64,000 bases of DNA from Methylobacterium sp. NEAU K (GCF_030700285.1 NZ_JAUYZJ010000009.1:1-64000); one strand, 5' to 3'; positions 23,070 through 33,543 are shown, counted from the stretch's first letter. Numbers and translations are program-made. Notes: generated by a model not told the origin, from the letters alone.

Positions 23070-24507
23070 CGTGGCCTCCTCGCGCGTCAGCCGAGACGGC
23101 TGCGGCCCCCTGATGAGCCAAAAGCTCGCGCGCACGCATTTCCGCTTCTTGGGCGAAGGTCAGCCCGGTGCGCGCATGATGCGCCGGCGAACCCGTCAGA
23201 GCCTCCATCCGCCTGACAGCGACGTCGACGTAGACGGGGTCGAGCTCGATCCCATACCCGATCCGACCCGTGCGATGGGCTGCGAGCAGGGTCGTGCCCG
23301 AGCCGCAGAGCGGATCGAGGATCAGGCCGCCGCGGTGCGAGGTGTCGAGCAACGCCTCGGCGATCAGCCCGACCGGCTTCACGGTCGGGTGCAGGGCCAG
23401 CGCCTCTTGCCGCCCGGGCCCGAACCCGTTGAGCCCCGGCGCCGACCAGATCGTGGTGCGGTTGCGCCCGTGCCGGCCCAACGCGATGTTGTTGATGTGC
23501 CGGCCCGATCCGTACTTCATCACCAGCACGAACTCGGCTTGCTGGCGGTAGAGCGAGCCCATTCCGCCCACGCCTTTATCCCAGACGCAGGTGGTGAGCT
23601 GGGTGAGGCCAGCGCCCCGCGCGGCGTTCATCAACGGGAGCATCCCGCGCGAATCGATGAACATCTCGACGATCGCACCGTCTGTGAGATGAGGGACCAT
23701 CGCGCCGAGAAATTCGGAGAAGAAGGCAGCCGCCTCCGCCTCGCTCATTCCGGAACCTTCGACGAACTCCCCGTGCGAGCCGCTGACATAGCCGCGGATG
23801 ACGCATCCATAGGGCGGATCGGTCGAGACCTTTTGCACGCGCTGGCCGGCGAGCAAGGCGGCGTAGCTGTCATCGGCGCGGGCGTTGCCGCACAAGAGCC
23901 TGTGGCCTCCGGCGAAGGTCCAGAGATCGCCTGCGCGTGAGATTGGCGCGCTCGGCCTCTCTGGAACGGCGTCGTCCGGGTCAGTATCGTCGACATTGAG
24001 CGCCGTCAGCGCGAGGTCGATCTCCGGCATGTCGAACCCGCTGAACGCGACGAGGTCCGGCTCCACCGCCAGCAGATGCGCGAACTCGGCCGCGAGGGCA
24101 TCGGGATCCCAGGTGCTCCTTTCAGCGATGCGATTCAACGAAAGGCGAAGGGCTCTGATCTCATCGGTCGAGAGATGGTCGATGACGATCGTCGGCACCG
24201 TCGTGTGCCCCAGTCGCCGGCAGGCCTCGTAGATGGCATGGCCGTCGATGATCTCGCCGGAGGCGGTGACCAATATCGCGACGAGGCAGCCGAAGCGCGC
24301 GATGTTGGCGGCGAGGCGCTCGACCTGCCCCTTGCCGCGTTTGCGCAACGGCTGATTCAACGGCCGAACGGCAGCGATCGGCTGGAGCGTAATGGTGATG
24401 CCCGGCGTGGGCGCATGCGCCCCCGTGCTGGGGGCAAGCGGCGAGGCCGGCGGTGCGCCCGCAGGGATACGGCGTTGGCGAACGCGGATCGGAGGTGCTG
24501 CAGACAT
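23059..24507 (-). CDS. ParB-like domain fused to DNA adenine/cytosine methyltransferase
   Basis: 482 aa. Residues about 40-150 are a ParB/Srx-type nuclease-like fold (LQPIAAVRPLNQPLRKRGKG, then SGEIIDGHAIYEACRRLGHT and ALRLSLNRIAERSTWD). The rest is an N6-adenine/N4-cytosine methyltransferase of the beta class: the catalytic DPPY lies in VSTDPPYGCVIRGYVSG, and the SAM-binding motif DPLCGSGTTLLAAHRTGRIG and ELDPVYVDVAVRRMEAL follow. Such ParB-methylases are common phage and GTA-like genes that modify the element's own DNA. First gene of the coupled run with DUF5681 and terminase. No matching restriction endonuclease is adjacent, although an HNH enzyme lies upstream at 25.3 kb. Confidence 0.9.
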   Translation of the reverse strand: MSAAPPIRVRQRRIPAGAPPASPLAPSTGAHAPTPGITITLQPIAAVRPLNQPLRKRGKGQVERLAANIARFGCLVAILVTASGEIIDGHAIYEACRRLGHTTVPTIVIDHLSTDEIRALRLSLNRIAERSTWDPDALAAEFAHLLAVEPDLVAFSGFDMPEIDLALTALNVDDTDPDDAVPERPSAPISRAGDLWTFAGGHRLLCGNARADDSYAALLAGQRVQKVSTDPPYGCVIRGYVSGSHGEFVEGSGMSEAEAAAFFSEFLGAMVPHLTDGAIVEMFIDSRGMLPLMNAARGAGLTQLTTCVWDKGVGGMGSLYRQQAEFVLVMKYGSGRHINNIALGRHGRNRTTIWSAPGLNGFGPGRQEALALHPTVKPVGLIAEALLDTSHRGGLILDPLCGSGTTLLAAHRTGRIGYGIELDPVYVDVAVRRMEALTGSPAHHARTGLTFAQEAEMRARELLAHQGAAAVSADARGGHDVR

Positions 24508-24790
24508 AACGGATCAAGCTCCGCGAAGGACGGGACGATAGGCTGACGGAATTCGAGCTTCAGCGGGCCGCAGAGCGATACTGCAGCACGACAAAGCCTA
24601 TTCCAGGTCTGCCAGTCGCTCGCCGAAAACGGGCGAAGCTTGATTGCCTGGTGCTCCTGCGTCGCAGGAACTTTTGTGAAGAAGAGGATGACGCTACGGA
24701 TCACCCCTGAAAACCGGGGGGACCGGCGAATTCCTCGACGAGCCGCCGTTACGGCGGCCTCGAATTTCTAGATGCTAGCTTAACCGAAAG
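24508..24790. other. control region upstream of the ParB-methylase gene
   Basis: No gene. Contains a short inverted repeat near 24706-24720 (CCCCTGAAAACCGGGG) and an AT-richer patch at 24760-24790 that could hold the operon promoter. Confidence 0.35.
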
Positions 24791-24988
24791 TCAACGGGTC
24801 TGATCGGGCTTGGTCACAGCTCCGACCTGAGCCTGTCGATTGAGCTGCTGCGCTGATCGGCGCACGGCTTGACGATCGCATTCGAGCGTCAGGTTATCGC
24901 CAGCAGCACGCGGATAAGTCGTCGACTGCCGTGCTCCATGAGGCAACTGCCCGGCCGGTTTGCTCACCACCATCCAAATTTGCCGCAT
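24791..24988 (-). CDS. hypothetical small protein, weak
   Basis: 65 aa starting MRQIWMVVSKPAGQLPHGAR and ending VRRSAQQLNRQAQVGAVTKP. A GAGGAC lies just before the ATG. Composition is Gln/Arg-rich and could be a relic of a DNA-binding protein. I cannot name it. The 25000-25300 stretch upstream holds nothing recognisable. Confidence 0.3.
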   Translation of the reverse strand: MRQIWMVVSKPAGQLPHGARQSTTYPRAAGDNLTLECDRQAVRRSAQQLNRQAQVGAVTKPDQTR

Positions 24989-25304
24989 GTCCTCGGAGCC
25001 GTCCTGATGATTGCGGACGAGGTGTTGGTCGCGCTGCCTTGAGGACCTCCGGGCTCGGAACCGTTTGGTCGACTTATCAGCCTGTTCGTGGAGTTCAGGC
25101 ACCTGATGGCCGCCTGTTCGTTCTCAAGACTTCCTGCCCCACCTGCGCTCGCAACCCTCTGCTGGACCAGCAGAAACGCCCGCGACGACCCGGGAGCGTC
25201 ACGCAAGGCGCCTGTAAAACCGCCATAACAGGCAGGCGACGCCCGCGCTGGCGCAAAGGCTGCCGTTTCCATTGTCATCGCGGGCAGATCGCCTCGGAAG
25301 CCCG

Positions 25305-25697
25305 TCAGTGATTTCGCTTATCCAGCCGCTCGCCGGTAGCGCGACAGATAACGCCGCCGCCGATCAGCCGCTTGAACGGGCTGGCCTTACTGCCCGGCAG
25401 CGGACGCCGGTACGGATCCACGATGCCCGCGTGCCGGTCGCGCACCCGGCGCACCCGGGCGATCGTGCCGACATCCACGACCGTCTTGGCTGCGTGGCAC
25501 GGCCGGCACAACACCTGACAGTTCGCCAGTGAGGCGTCCTCCGTCAGGGCGGTCGGGATGATGTGGTCGTAGTGGAACCGGCCGACCTGCAGCCTGCACG
25601 GGCAGCGGCTGCCGTCCGTGAGCACCCCCTCGAAGCGCCCGTCCGCCCGGGCGAGTGCGGCCCGCAGTACCGCCTTGCTGAACTCCCGCCGGGCCAT
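25305..25697 (-). CDS. HNH endonuclease
   Basis: 130 aa from ATG 25697. The HNH core is clear: FHYDHIIPTALTEDASLAN, the strand plus first His (DH) and the Asn, followed by CQVLCRPCHAAKT with the CxxC structural zinc site and the last His. An extra Cys pair (SRCPCRLQVGR) precedes it. HNH enzymes nick or cut DNA; phage HNH genes often sit beside terminases and help packaging, and this one lies 0.8 kb upstream of the terminase module on the same strand. The start codon overlaps the stop of the upstream gene (TGATG), so the two are coupled. Confidence 0.85.
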   Translation of the reverse strand: MARREFSKAVLRAALARADGRFEGVLTDGSRCPCRLQVGRFHYDHIIPTALTEDASLANCQVLCRPCHAAKTVVDVGTIARVRRVRDRHAGIVDPYRRPLPGSKASPFKRLIGGGVICRATGERLDKRNH

Positions 25698-26140
25698 CAC
25701 GCCGCTCCCGCAGGGGTTCTTGCGGTCGGGCCGCCCAAATCCGCCGCGATCACCGCGCGCTCGGCGGCCGTCTCGGCCAGACGGTAGGCGTGCAGTTCCC
25801 GCGCCCCGAGGCCGGCGCAAGCGGCGAGCCAGCCGAGAAAGCCGGGATCGCCCCTCTCGCAGGCGCGGGCGGCGACGATCGCACCCTGTCCCTGCGCCGC
25901 GCGAGCGACGGCGAGGACGAGCGCGGCGTCTTCGGCGACAAGATCAAGGGTGTCGAGCGGCTGGACCACGACGACATAGCGCCGGCCCGAGTGCCCCCGC
26001 CAAGCGCTCATGGCGAGGGCGGGCGCGCCGCGCAGGCCCGTGCTCGTGCGCAGGCGCTCCTCGCGCACAGGGGAGGGGGCGGCGCGGTCAGCCTTGAGTT
26101 CGCGCAGGGCAGCGGCCCAGGAGATGCTGCGGTTGGACAT
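25697..26140 (-). CDS. hypothetical protein coupled to the HNH gene
   Basis: 147 aa from ATG 26140 (MSNRSISWAAALRELKADRA). Alternating strands and helices: RRYVVVVQPLDTLDLVAEDA, ALVLAVARAAQGQGAIVAA, then PGFLGWLAACAGLGARELHA and RLAETAAERAVIAADLGG. It has no signal peptide or transmembrane helix. It overlaps the HNH start by one base, so the two proteins are made together; an accessory or immunity-like role is possible but is inference. Family not recognised. Confidence 0.62.
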   Translation of the reverse strand: MSNRSISWAAALRELKADRAAPSPVREERLRTSTGLRGAPALAMSAWRGHSGRRYVVVVQPLDTLDLVAEDAALVLAVARAAQGQGAIVAARACERGDPGFLGWLAACAGLGARELHAYRLAETAAERAVIAADLGGPTARTPAGAA

Positions 26141-26399
26141 GGCCGCCCTCATGCCGATGGAGAGGAGGACGGCGTGAAGCGCAGGCTCGATGCCGCGCGG
26201 CACAGGGGTATCGGCGCCGGGTCGCCATCACGGGGTGCGGGGAGGGGGCGGATTCGGACCGGATGTCGGGTTTGCATGACGCGCCTCGAGCTCGCGGCGG
26301 GATCAGCCCCGCCACTGCCCCGACCCCGCACGCGGCTCGATGAGCCTGCGGGGCAACGCGATCGTGTGGGTCCCTATGCCCGGCAGCCGGTGGCGAGCC

Positions 26400-26639
26400 T
26401 CAGTCCGCCGGCATCGGACCGCTGAACGCTCTCCGCATCCGGCCCCTCGGGCACAGGGCGCCATGCAGTGCGGCGGCCGCCTGCGGCAGGGCATCGGCAT
26501 CGAAGGGCGCGCACCCCGTTTCGGCCTCCGTGTCGTCCGCGACGGAACTCCGGATGTCTTTCAACCGCGCGGCCACGTTGGTCGGGCACACGTGGCTCGC
26601 GGGGGGACGAGGCGTCTGGCTCAGACTGGGCCTGCTCAT
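26400..26639 (-). CDS. hypothetical small protein, weak
   Basis: 79 aa (MSRPSLSQTPRPPASHVC, then VAARLKDIRSSVADDTEAET and ADALPQAAAALHGALCPRGR). A longer frame on the same strand (26374-26883) is Arg-rich and less protein-like. No motif recognised, and the start is uncertain. Confidence 0.35.
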   Translation of the reverse strand: MSRPSLSQTPRPPASHVCPTNVAARLKDIRSSVADDTEAETGCAPFDADALPQAAAALHGALCPRGRMRRAFSGPMPAD

Positions 26640-26850
26640 AATCCTCTCGCCTCGACTCGCGGGAGCTCGCTATCCCGTGACGCGACCACTCACGCTCCAT
26701 TCGTCGCGGCAGTCCAGTCGAATGTAGTCGGCGCCATGAAGTGCCTCCTGCAAGAGCATCAATGGTCCTCACAACTCGACCCTGCATTGAGCCTAAGTGC
26801 TCAATCTCGGATCGCGTGCGTGCGAGTTCTGCAACCCGCGGCTGAACAGC

Positions 26851-26973
26851 CCGCGAGCCGTGAGCCGCTGGTTCCGCCCGCACAACGGAGCGCGGCCAGC
26901 CGCCTCTACGGTGCGGCTCGTCTCGCGGTGGGAGGATGTGAAGGAGATCGCCTTCAAGGCCCCCACCCCAGGT
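26851..26973 (+). pseudogene. relic of a PilZ-domain gene (C-terminal strands)
   Basis: The segment PRAVSRWFRPHNGARPAAST followed by VRLVSRWEDVKEIAFKAP aligns by eye with the C-terminal strands of the PilZ protein at 13494-13775 (PAASTVRVVWRREDVVGVAF). The PilZ N-terminal motifs are absent, so only about 40 residues of the barrel survive. It lies in an eroded stretch between the HNH locus and the core genome. Confidence 0.5.
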
Positions 26974-27340
26974 GCCGGACGACAGTCCGGCTCAAGCGGA
27001 TGCGGCGCGGATGTTGATCGCGGACAATGGGGTATTGGCGGCTAGCATGGTTGCCTTCCTGGGGCTGGCCGATGCCTGCCGCGAGGTCGAGCAGCCCTGT
27101 CAGCCAAGAGGCGACGTTACCCCGGCGCTCCACACGCTCCAGATCCGCAACCAGAGTGACCTTGCCTCCTGCGCCGCGTCACCCAATCGCCGCACCCGCA
27201 TCCCGTCGCTCATCCCGCGGCTGCGCCGTACGGCTAAATCCGGGCCGGGACACGCCCGCCGGTCGAATTCGTCGGCACGGCAAGGCAACCCCGATCGCGC
27301 TCAGGACTGCAAGCTGCGAGCCAGCGAATGGCTCCGCTTC

Positions 27341-27385
27341 GCATCGGGATCCTTGGCATCGGGATCCTGGGCATCGGGATCCTGG
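27341..27385 (+). repeat. three tandem copies of a 15-bp unit
   Basis: Unit GCATCGGGATCCTKG repeats at 27341-27355, 27356-27370 and 27371-27385 (the first copy has TTG, the others TGG). If translated with the dehydratase frame from 27328 it gives a repeated GIGIL peptide. It lies 66 bp ahead of the favoured start of the dehydratase gene. Confidence 0.85.
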
Positions 27386-27450
27386 GGATGCGCGAGTGCG
27401 GAATCGTCCGTATGACTCGCTCCGGCAGGGCGGGAGCGATGCGAGGCACG

Positions 27451-28452
27451 ATGCCGGGCGAGCAGGCAGAGACGACGGCCGTGAGCGGCCTTCCCACCTT
27501 CGCGGACGTGGCGCGCGCGGCAGAGCGCATCGCCGGGGTCGCACACCGCACACCCGTGCTGACGTCGCGCACGGCGGACGCGATGACCGGCGGCCGGCTG
27601 TTCTTCAAGGCCGAGAACCTGCAGCGGGCGGGCGCCTTCAAGTTCCGTGGCGCCTACAACGCGATCAGCGCCCTGCCGGAGGCGGCCCGCGCCCGCGGCG
27701 TCCTGTCGTTCTCCTCGGGCAACCATGCCCAGGCGATCGCCCTGGCGAGCCGGCTGCTCGGCGTCCCGGCGACGATCATCATGCCCAGCGACGCGCCGGC
27801 CGCGAAGATCGCGGCGACGCGGGGCTACGGCGCCGAGGTGGTCCTGTACGACCGCTATACGCAGGATCGGGAGGCGCTGGGCCGGGAGATCGCGGCGCCT
27901 CGGGGCCTGACGGTGATACCGCCGTTCAATCATCCCGACGTCATCGCCGGGCAGGGGACCCTGGCGCAGGAGCTGATCGAGGCGGTGGGCCCGCTCGACG
28001 TGCTGGTGGCATGCCTCGGCGGCGGCGGCCAGCTCGCGGGCTGTGCCCTGGCCGCCGATGCCCTGTCGCCCGGCTGCCGGGTGATCGGCGTCGAGCCTGA
28101 GGCGGGCAACGACGGCCAGCGCTCGTTCCAAGAGGGCCGGGTCGTGACGATCCCCGTCCCCCGGACCATCGCGGACGGGGCGCAATCGACCGCGCTCGGC
28201 GACCTCACCTTCGCGATCATCCGGGCGCGCGTCGCCGACATCGTCACCGTCACCGACGCGCAGCTCGTCGAGACCATGCGGTTCTTCGCGGGCCGGATGA
28301 AGCTCATGGTCGAGCCGACCGGCTGCCTCGCGGCGGCGGCGGTGCTGCACGGGCTCGTCGACGCGCGGGACAAGCGCGTCGGCGTGGTGATCAGCGGCGG
28401 CAATGTCGACCTCGCGGCCTTCGCACGCCTGATCGGCGACGCGGAGGCCTGA
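27451..28452 (+). CDS. threonine/serine dehydratase, PLP-dependent
   Basis: 333 aa from ATG 27451, the size of single-domain (TdcB-like) enzymes without the C-terminal ACT domain of biosynthetic IlvA. An in-frame extension to 27328 includes the repeated GIGIL peptide and is probably not translated. PLP lysine in LQRAGAFKFRGAYNAI; substrate loop SFSSGNHAQAIALASRL; phosphate loop VACLGGGGQLAGCALAA. It deaminates threonine or serine to the 2-oxo acid. The threo-3-hydroxyaspartate ammonia-lyase branch has the same layout and cannot be excluded. Monocistronic; the first gene with clear core-genome character in the window. Confidence 0.87.
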   Translation: MPGEQAETTAVSGLPTFADVARAAERIAGVAHRTPVLTSRTADAMTGGRLFFKAENLQRAGAFKFRGAYNAISALPEAARARGVLSFSSGNHAQAIALASRLLGVPATIIMPSDAPAAKIAATRGYGAEVVLYDRYTQDREALGREIAAPRGLTVIPPFNHPDVIAGQGTLAQELIEAVGPLDVLVACLGGGGQLAGCALAADALSPGCRVIGVEPEAGNDGQRSFQEGRVVTIPVPRTIADGAQSTALGDLTFAIIRARVADIVTVTDAQLVETMRFFAGRMKLMVEPTGCLAAAAVLHGLVDARDKRVGVVISGGNVDLAAFARLIGDAEA

Positions 28453-28574
28453 CGCGCCGAATGCCGCGGCGGCGTGCCTCCGCCGCGGTGGACCGGCGGG
28501 GTCGGGATGCTTATCTTGTCGGTGTCAGAATGCGCGCTCCCGGGCCTTGAACCCGGATGGGCGGGAGGGTGACG

Positions 28575-28952
28575 ATGTCCGCAAGTTTCAAGGTTCTCTC
28601 GCTGACCGATCGGGCTGCCGATCGGATCAAGGCGATCATGGCGGATGCCGACCGGCCGATCGCCGGCCTTCGCGTCGGCGTCCGGAACGGCGGTTGCGCC
28701 GGGATGTCCTACACGATGGAATATGCCGAGGCGGCCAAGCCCGGGGAGGATGTGGTCGAGGACCGCGGCGTCCGGGTCTTCGTCGACCCGAAGGCGGTGC
28801 TGTTCCTACTCGGCACGGAGATGGACTTCACCACCACCAAGCTCGCCTCGCAGTTCGTGTTCAACAACCCGAACCAGACCTCGGCCTGCGGCTGCGGCGA
28901 GTCGGTGGCGATCACACCGGTCGCGGAGGACCGGATCCCGGCGCGGGCCTGA
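28575..28952 (+). CDS. IscA/SufA-type Fe-S cluster assembly protein
   Basis: 125 aa from ATG 28575 (MSASFKVLSLTDRAADRIKA). The HesB/IscA domain spans residues 6-113. The three cluster-binding cysteines are in RVGVRNGGCAGMSYTME and near the end in NQTSACGCGESVAI. It is a carrier that holds or transfers Fe-S clusters to target enzymes. In this group the gene is often beside suf genes; here it stands alone, 123 bp after the dehydratase. A short GGGAGGGTGACG precedes the ATG. Confidence 0.9.
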   Translation: MSASFKVLSLTDRAADRIKAIMADADRPIAGLRVGVRNGGCAGMSYTMEYAEAAKPGEDVVEDRGVRVFVDPKAVLFLLGTEMDFTTTKLASQFVFNNPNQTSACGCGESVAITPVAEDRIPARA

Positions 28953-28984
28953 GCGGACCGGGACAGCCGCCGTCAGGCCGGTCG

Positions 28985-30043
28985 TCAGGCCACCTGCGAG
29001 AGCGACTCGGCCGCGTCGTCTACGACGCGGTTCCGGCCGGCACGCTTGGCCGCGAACATGCACAAATCGGCCCGCTCGAGGAGCGAGGCGGGGGTATCGC
29101 CGGCGCGCAGCACCGCGATGCCGAGGGACACCGTGACCTTGCCGAGGGACTCGCCGGTCGAGCGCTTGACGAGTTCACGCCCCATCACGCTGGACCGGAC
29201 CGTCTCGGCCACCTGCCGGGCCGTGACCCGGTCCGCCCCCGGCAGCACGATGCCGAATTCCTCGCCGCCGAAGCGGGCCAGCTGGGCCTGCTTCCCCGCG
29301 TTCTCGCGCATGACGATCGCCACCAACCGCAGCACCTGGTCGCCCGTGAGGTGACCGTAGAGGTCGTTGAAGCGCTTGAAGAAATCGATGTCGAGGACGA
29401 TCAGGCTCATCGGAGCGGCTCGCCCGCGCGCGGCGTCGAGGGACGCCTTCAGCATCTCCTCGAAATGCTTGCGGTTCGACAGCCCCGTCAACGCGTCGGT
29501 GAGGCTCTCGAGGCGCGTCGCCTCCAGCTTCTCGCGCAGGGTCTCGATCTCGCTGCGGGTCTCGCGCATCCGCGCCTCGAGCACCCGGTTGTCGGCCGCG
29601 ACTTCGCGGGTCGTGGACACCAGGGTCGAGACGATCTCGCCGAGCCGGGCCCGAGTCGGCATGCCCTGCGCCAGGTCCTGGGCCAGCCCGCGCAGGGATT
29701 CGCCGTACTGCGTGGCCGAGCCGAGCGACAGGTCGAGGATCTCGGTCACCGCGGCGATCTCGCCCAGCACCCCGCGGCTGATGTCGCCCGTGGCGTTCGT
29801 CAGTCGGCGCTCGTCGACATAGGTTTCGTGGAGATCGTCGATATCGGCTTCCGTGAGGCAGCCGTTCTGCGTTGTTAGGCGCTTGACCGCGTCGCCGAGG
29901 AGCGGAAGCTCTCCCGAGACATAGGAATACCAAACCGCGTAGGCGCGCGGGGTCGCGGATGGGCCGTAATCGCGAATCAGCTCATGCGTGCGTTTCGCCA
30001 ACGCGAAGCTGCGATCCCGATCCGAATAGGTCTCCTGGCTCAT
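28985..30043 (-). CDS. GGDEF-domain diguanylate cyclase
   Basis: 352 aa from ATG 30043 (MSQETYSDRDRSFALAKRTH). The N-terminal 150 residues are helical (ELIRDYGPSATPRAYAVWYS, then DIDDLHETYVDERRLTN) with a long coiled coil (ADNRVLEARMRETRSEIETL). The GGDEF domain is at about 195-350 (DALTGLSNRKHFEEML, then LIVLDIDFFKRFNDLYGHLT) with an active-type ARFGGEEFGIVLP. The RxxD inhibitory site five residues ahead of GGEEF is missing, so product feedback at that site is unlikely. It makes c-di-GMP. No membrane segment; the input signal is unknown. Confidence 0.9.
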   Translation of the reverse strand: MSQETYSDRDRSFALAKRTHELIRDYGPSATPRAYAVWYSYVSGELPLLGDAVKRLTTQNGCLTEADIDDLHETYVDERRLTNATGDISRGVLGEIAAVTEILDLSLGSATQYGESLRGLAQDLAQGMPTRARLGEIVSTLVSTTREVAADNRVLEARMRETRSEIETLREKLEATRLESLTDALTGLSNRKHFEEMLKASLDAARGRAAPMSLIVLDIDFFKRFNDLYGHLTGDQVLRLVAIVMRENAGKQAQLARFGGEEFGIVLPGADRVTARQVAETVRSSVMGRELVKRSTGESLGKVTVSLGIAVLRAGDTPASLLERADLCMFAAKRAGRNRVVDDAAESLSQVA

Positions 30044-30147
30044 CCGTATCCTGCGGTCCGGGGCCGCCAGCACGGTGCTGATTCACGGCCCGAAACCTAA
30101 TCTAGGACGGCTTGGTAGCCGGACGGTTAAGCCGAGAGCGTGAAACG

Positions 30148-31668
<1,521 letters not shown>

Positions 31669-31852
31669 CTGCGTTCAGGAACCGTTGCGCGCCCGGCCGG
31701 CGCGATGGACACCGTCGCGGCAACGGCTGGAATGGCTCTCAAGGGCGCTCGTACGCTCCCGTGGCCGCGGGGCGCGTGTGACTGTCAGTTAGGGGCTTGG
31801 CGCAGCTTGTCAATCTCGCAATGCGCGCTTGCGCGTCACCACGCACAGGCGA

Positions 31853-32245
31853 TCAGGGTTGCGCAGGGTCCAGGGCGGGCAGCAGGCAGGGGTCCAGGCG
31901 GATCGCCCGCGCGGCACCGGCCGGGGTGATCGAGCCGGTCGTCTCCGGCTCGGCCGGCAGTGGGCGGCCGTTGGATGCGAGTCTTGCAGGCGCTTGAGCA
32001 GGAGCTTCGGCGAGAACCTGGGCACCGGCTCCGGCCGGCTGGCCGAGCCGGGCGAGGTGGTGGACTGCGAAGACCGCCAGGAGCCCGACGACCGCCGAGA
32101 CGCGCAGAGCCCAGGCGAGGGATCTCGCCGGCCGGTCCGGGCCATCCCGGTCCAGGGTTGTCGGCGAGGTTGCGCGCGCGTCTGCTTCCGCCGCGACCCG
32201 GCGGCTCCCGAACGGCTTCGTGACCCGGTCGCCGGGCGCGAGCAT
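31853..32245 (-). CDS. single-pass membrane protein, unknown
   Basis: 130 aa from ATG 32245 (MLAPGDRVTKPFGSRRVAAE). A transmembrane helix at about 46-66 (LAWALRVSAVVGLLAVFAVH) separates a basic cytoplasmic head from an Ala/Pro-rich periplasmic tail (LGQPAGAGAQVLAEAPAQAP, then AARAIRLDPCLLPALDPAQP). Only one Cys, near the end. No family recognised. Confidence 0.62.
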   Translation of the reverse strand: MLAPGDRVTKPFGSRRVAAEADARATSPTTLDRDGPDRPARSLAWALRVSAVVGLLAVFAVHHLARLGQPAGAGAQVLAEAPAQAPARLASNGRPLPAEPETTGSITPAGAARAIRLDPCLLPALDPAQP

Positions 32246-32663
32246 GGGCGGTCCTTTCAGCCGGGCGGCAAGCCGGCGAGGGGTTGAAGCGGCATCCTGA
32301 GCGAACTCGGTTAACTGCCACCTTACGCGACTCAAGCCGCGGGCGCACAAAACGTGCCGAAATAAAACGCCCCCTCCGGCCTCCGGATGCGGCGAGCAAT
32401 CCAATGCCGGCTCCTAGAAGCCCAGATGCCACCGCATTCACGAGCACCAATCCTGATGCGTCTTCACGGCTACTCTGACCGCCGATGTGGCACCCGGAGT
32501 CGTACTGCGTCCCGGCGAAAAGGAATGTCTGGCGCTAACCTTCATCTTTCGTTGACGGGATCCGGCTAATCTAGCCAGGCTTGTTGCAGGAAAGCGACAG
32601 ACCCACCGACCGAGAGCGCCTAGAAGGCCGCCGGCATCAGCCCAACCCAGGACCCACGACCCG

Positions 32664-33533
32664 ATGAAAAAGCTCCTCCTCGCATCGACCGTTCTCGCCG
32701 GCATGTCCGCCGCGGCTTCCGCGGCCGATCTTCCGCGCCGCGCTGCGCCGCCGCCGGTGTTCACGCCGGTGCCGGTGTTCACCTGGACCGGTGCCTATTT
32801 CGGCGTGAACGCCGGCTACGGCTTCGATGCCAGCAGCCGCAACACCGCCAACTACGCCCTGCCGGCCGGCTCGCTGATCAACTCGCCCGGCACCAACGGC
32901 ATCGTCAGCGTCAACAACCGCAGCAACAACGACGGTTTCACCGGCGGCGCGCAGATTGGCTACAACTACCAGTTCACGCCGGGTTCGGGCATCGTGATCG
33001 GCTTCGAGGCTGACGCCCAGTACGTCGACTTCGCGCGCCGGGCCAACGCCACCCAGAACTACGCCTTCACGGGCAGCAGCACGGGCGTGGCCTTCGCGGC
33101 TCCGCGCGCCTTCGTGGCCACGAGCGGCAACGGCCTCGACTACTTCGGCACCGTGCGCGGCCGCCTCGGCTACGCCTTCGACCGCACCCTCGTGTACGGC
33201 ACCGGCGGCTTCGCCTACGGCTCGGGCCAGGACGATCAGAACTTCGCCGGCAACAGCTTCCGCAACAGCTTCCGCACCGGCTACGCGGTCGGCGGCGGCA
33301 TGGAATACGCCCTCCCCACCGACTCGTTCCTGAACTTCTTCAAGTCCTCGGCCGTGACGCTGAAGGTCGAAGGCCTGTACGTGAACCTCGACCGCCAGAA
33401 GAACACCGCCGGCGGCGTGTTCTACGGCAACCTGCTGGCCCCGAACGGCACCGCCTATCTCAACGGCGCGGCCGCCAACACCGAGTTCGCCGTCGTCCGC
33501 GCCGGCGTGAACTACAAGTTCGGCTCGTACTAA
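32664..33533 (+). CDS. outer-membrane beta-barrel protein, Omp25/31-like
   Basis: 289 aa. Signal peptide 1-20 (LAGMSAAASA|ADLPRR). The mature part has the OMP_b-brl/porin_2 start (VFTWTGAYFGVNAGYGFD) and repeated strands ending in aromatic residues: GGAQIGYNYQFTPGSGIVIG, YFGTVRGRLGYAFDRTLVYG, FRTGYAVGGGMEYAL and the last NYKFGSY. It ends in an aromatic residue, as barrel substrates of BamA should. A major surface protein of this kind is typical of Rhizobiales. A strong rho-independent terminator directly follows the stop. Confidence 0.9.
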   Translation: MKKLLLASTVLAGMSAAASAADLPRRAAPPPVFTPVPVFTWTGAYFGVNAGYGFDASSRNTANYALPAGSLINSPGTNGIVSVNNRSNNDGFTGGAQIGYNYQFTPGSGIVIGFEADAQYVDFARRANATQNYAFTGSSTGVAFAAPRAFVATSGNGLDYFGTVRGRLGYAFDRTLVYGTGGFAYGSGQDDQNFAGNSFRNSFRTGYAVGGGMEYALPTDSFLNFFKSSAVTLKVEGLYVNLDRQKNTAGGVFYGNLLAPNGTAYLNGAAANTEFAVVRAGVNYKFGSY

Positions 33534-33543
33534 GATCGGACAT

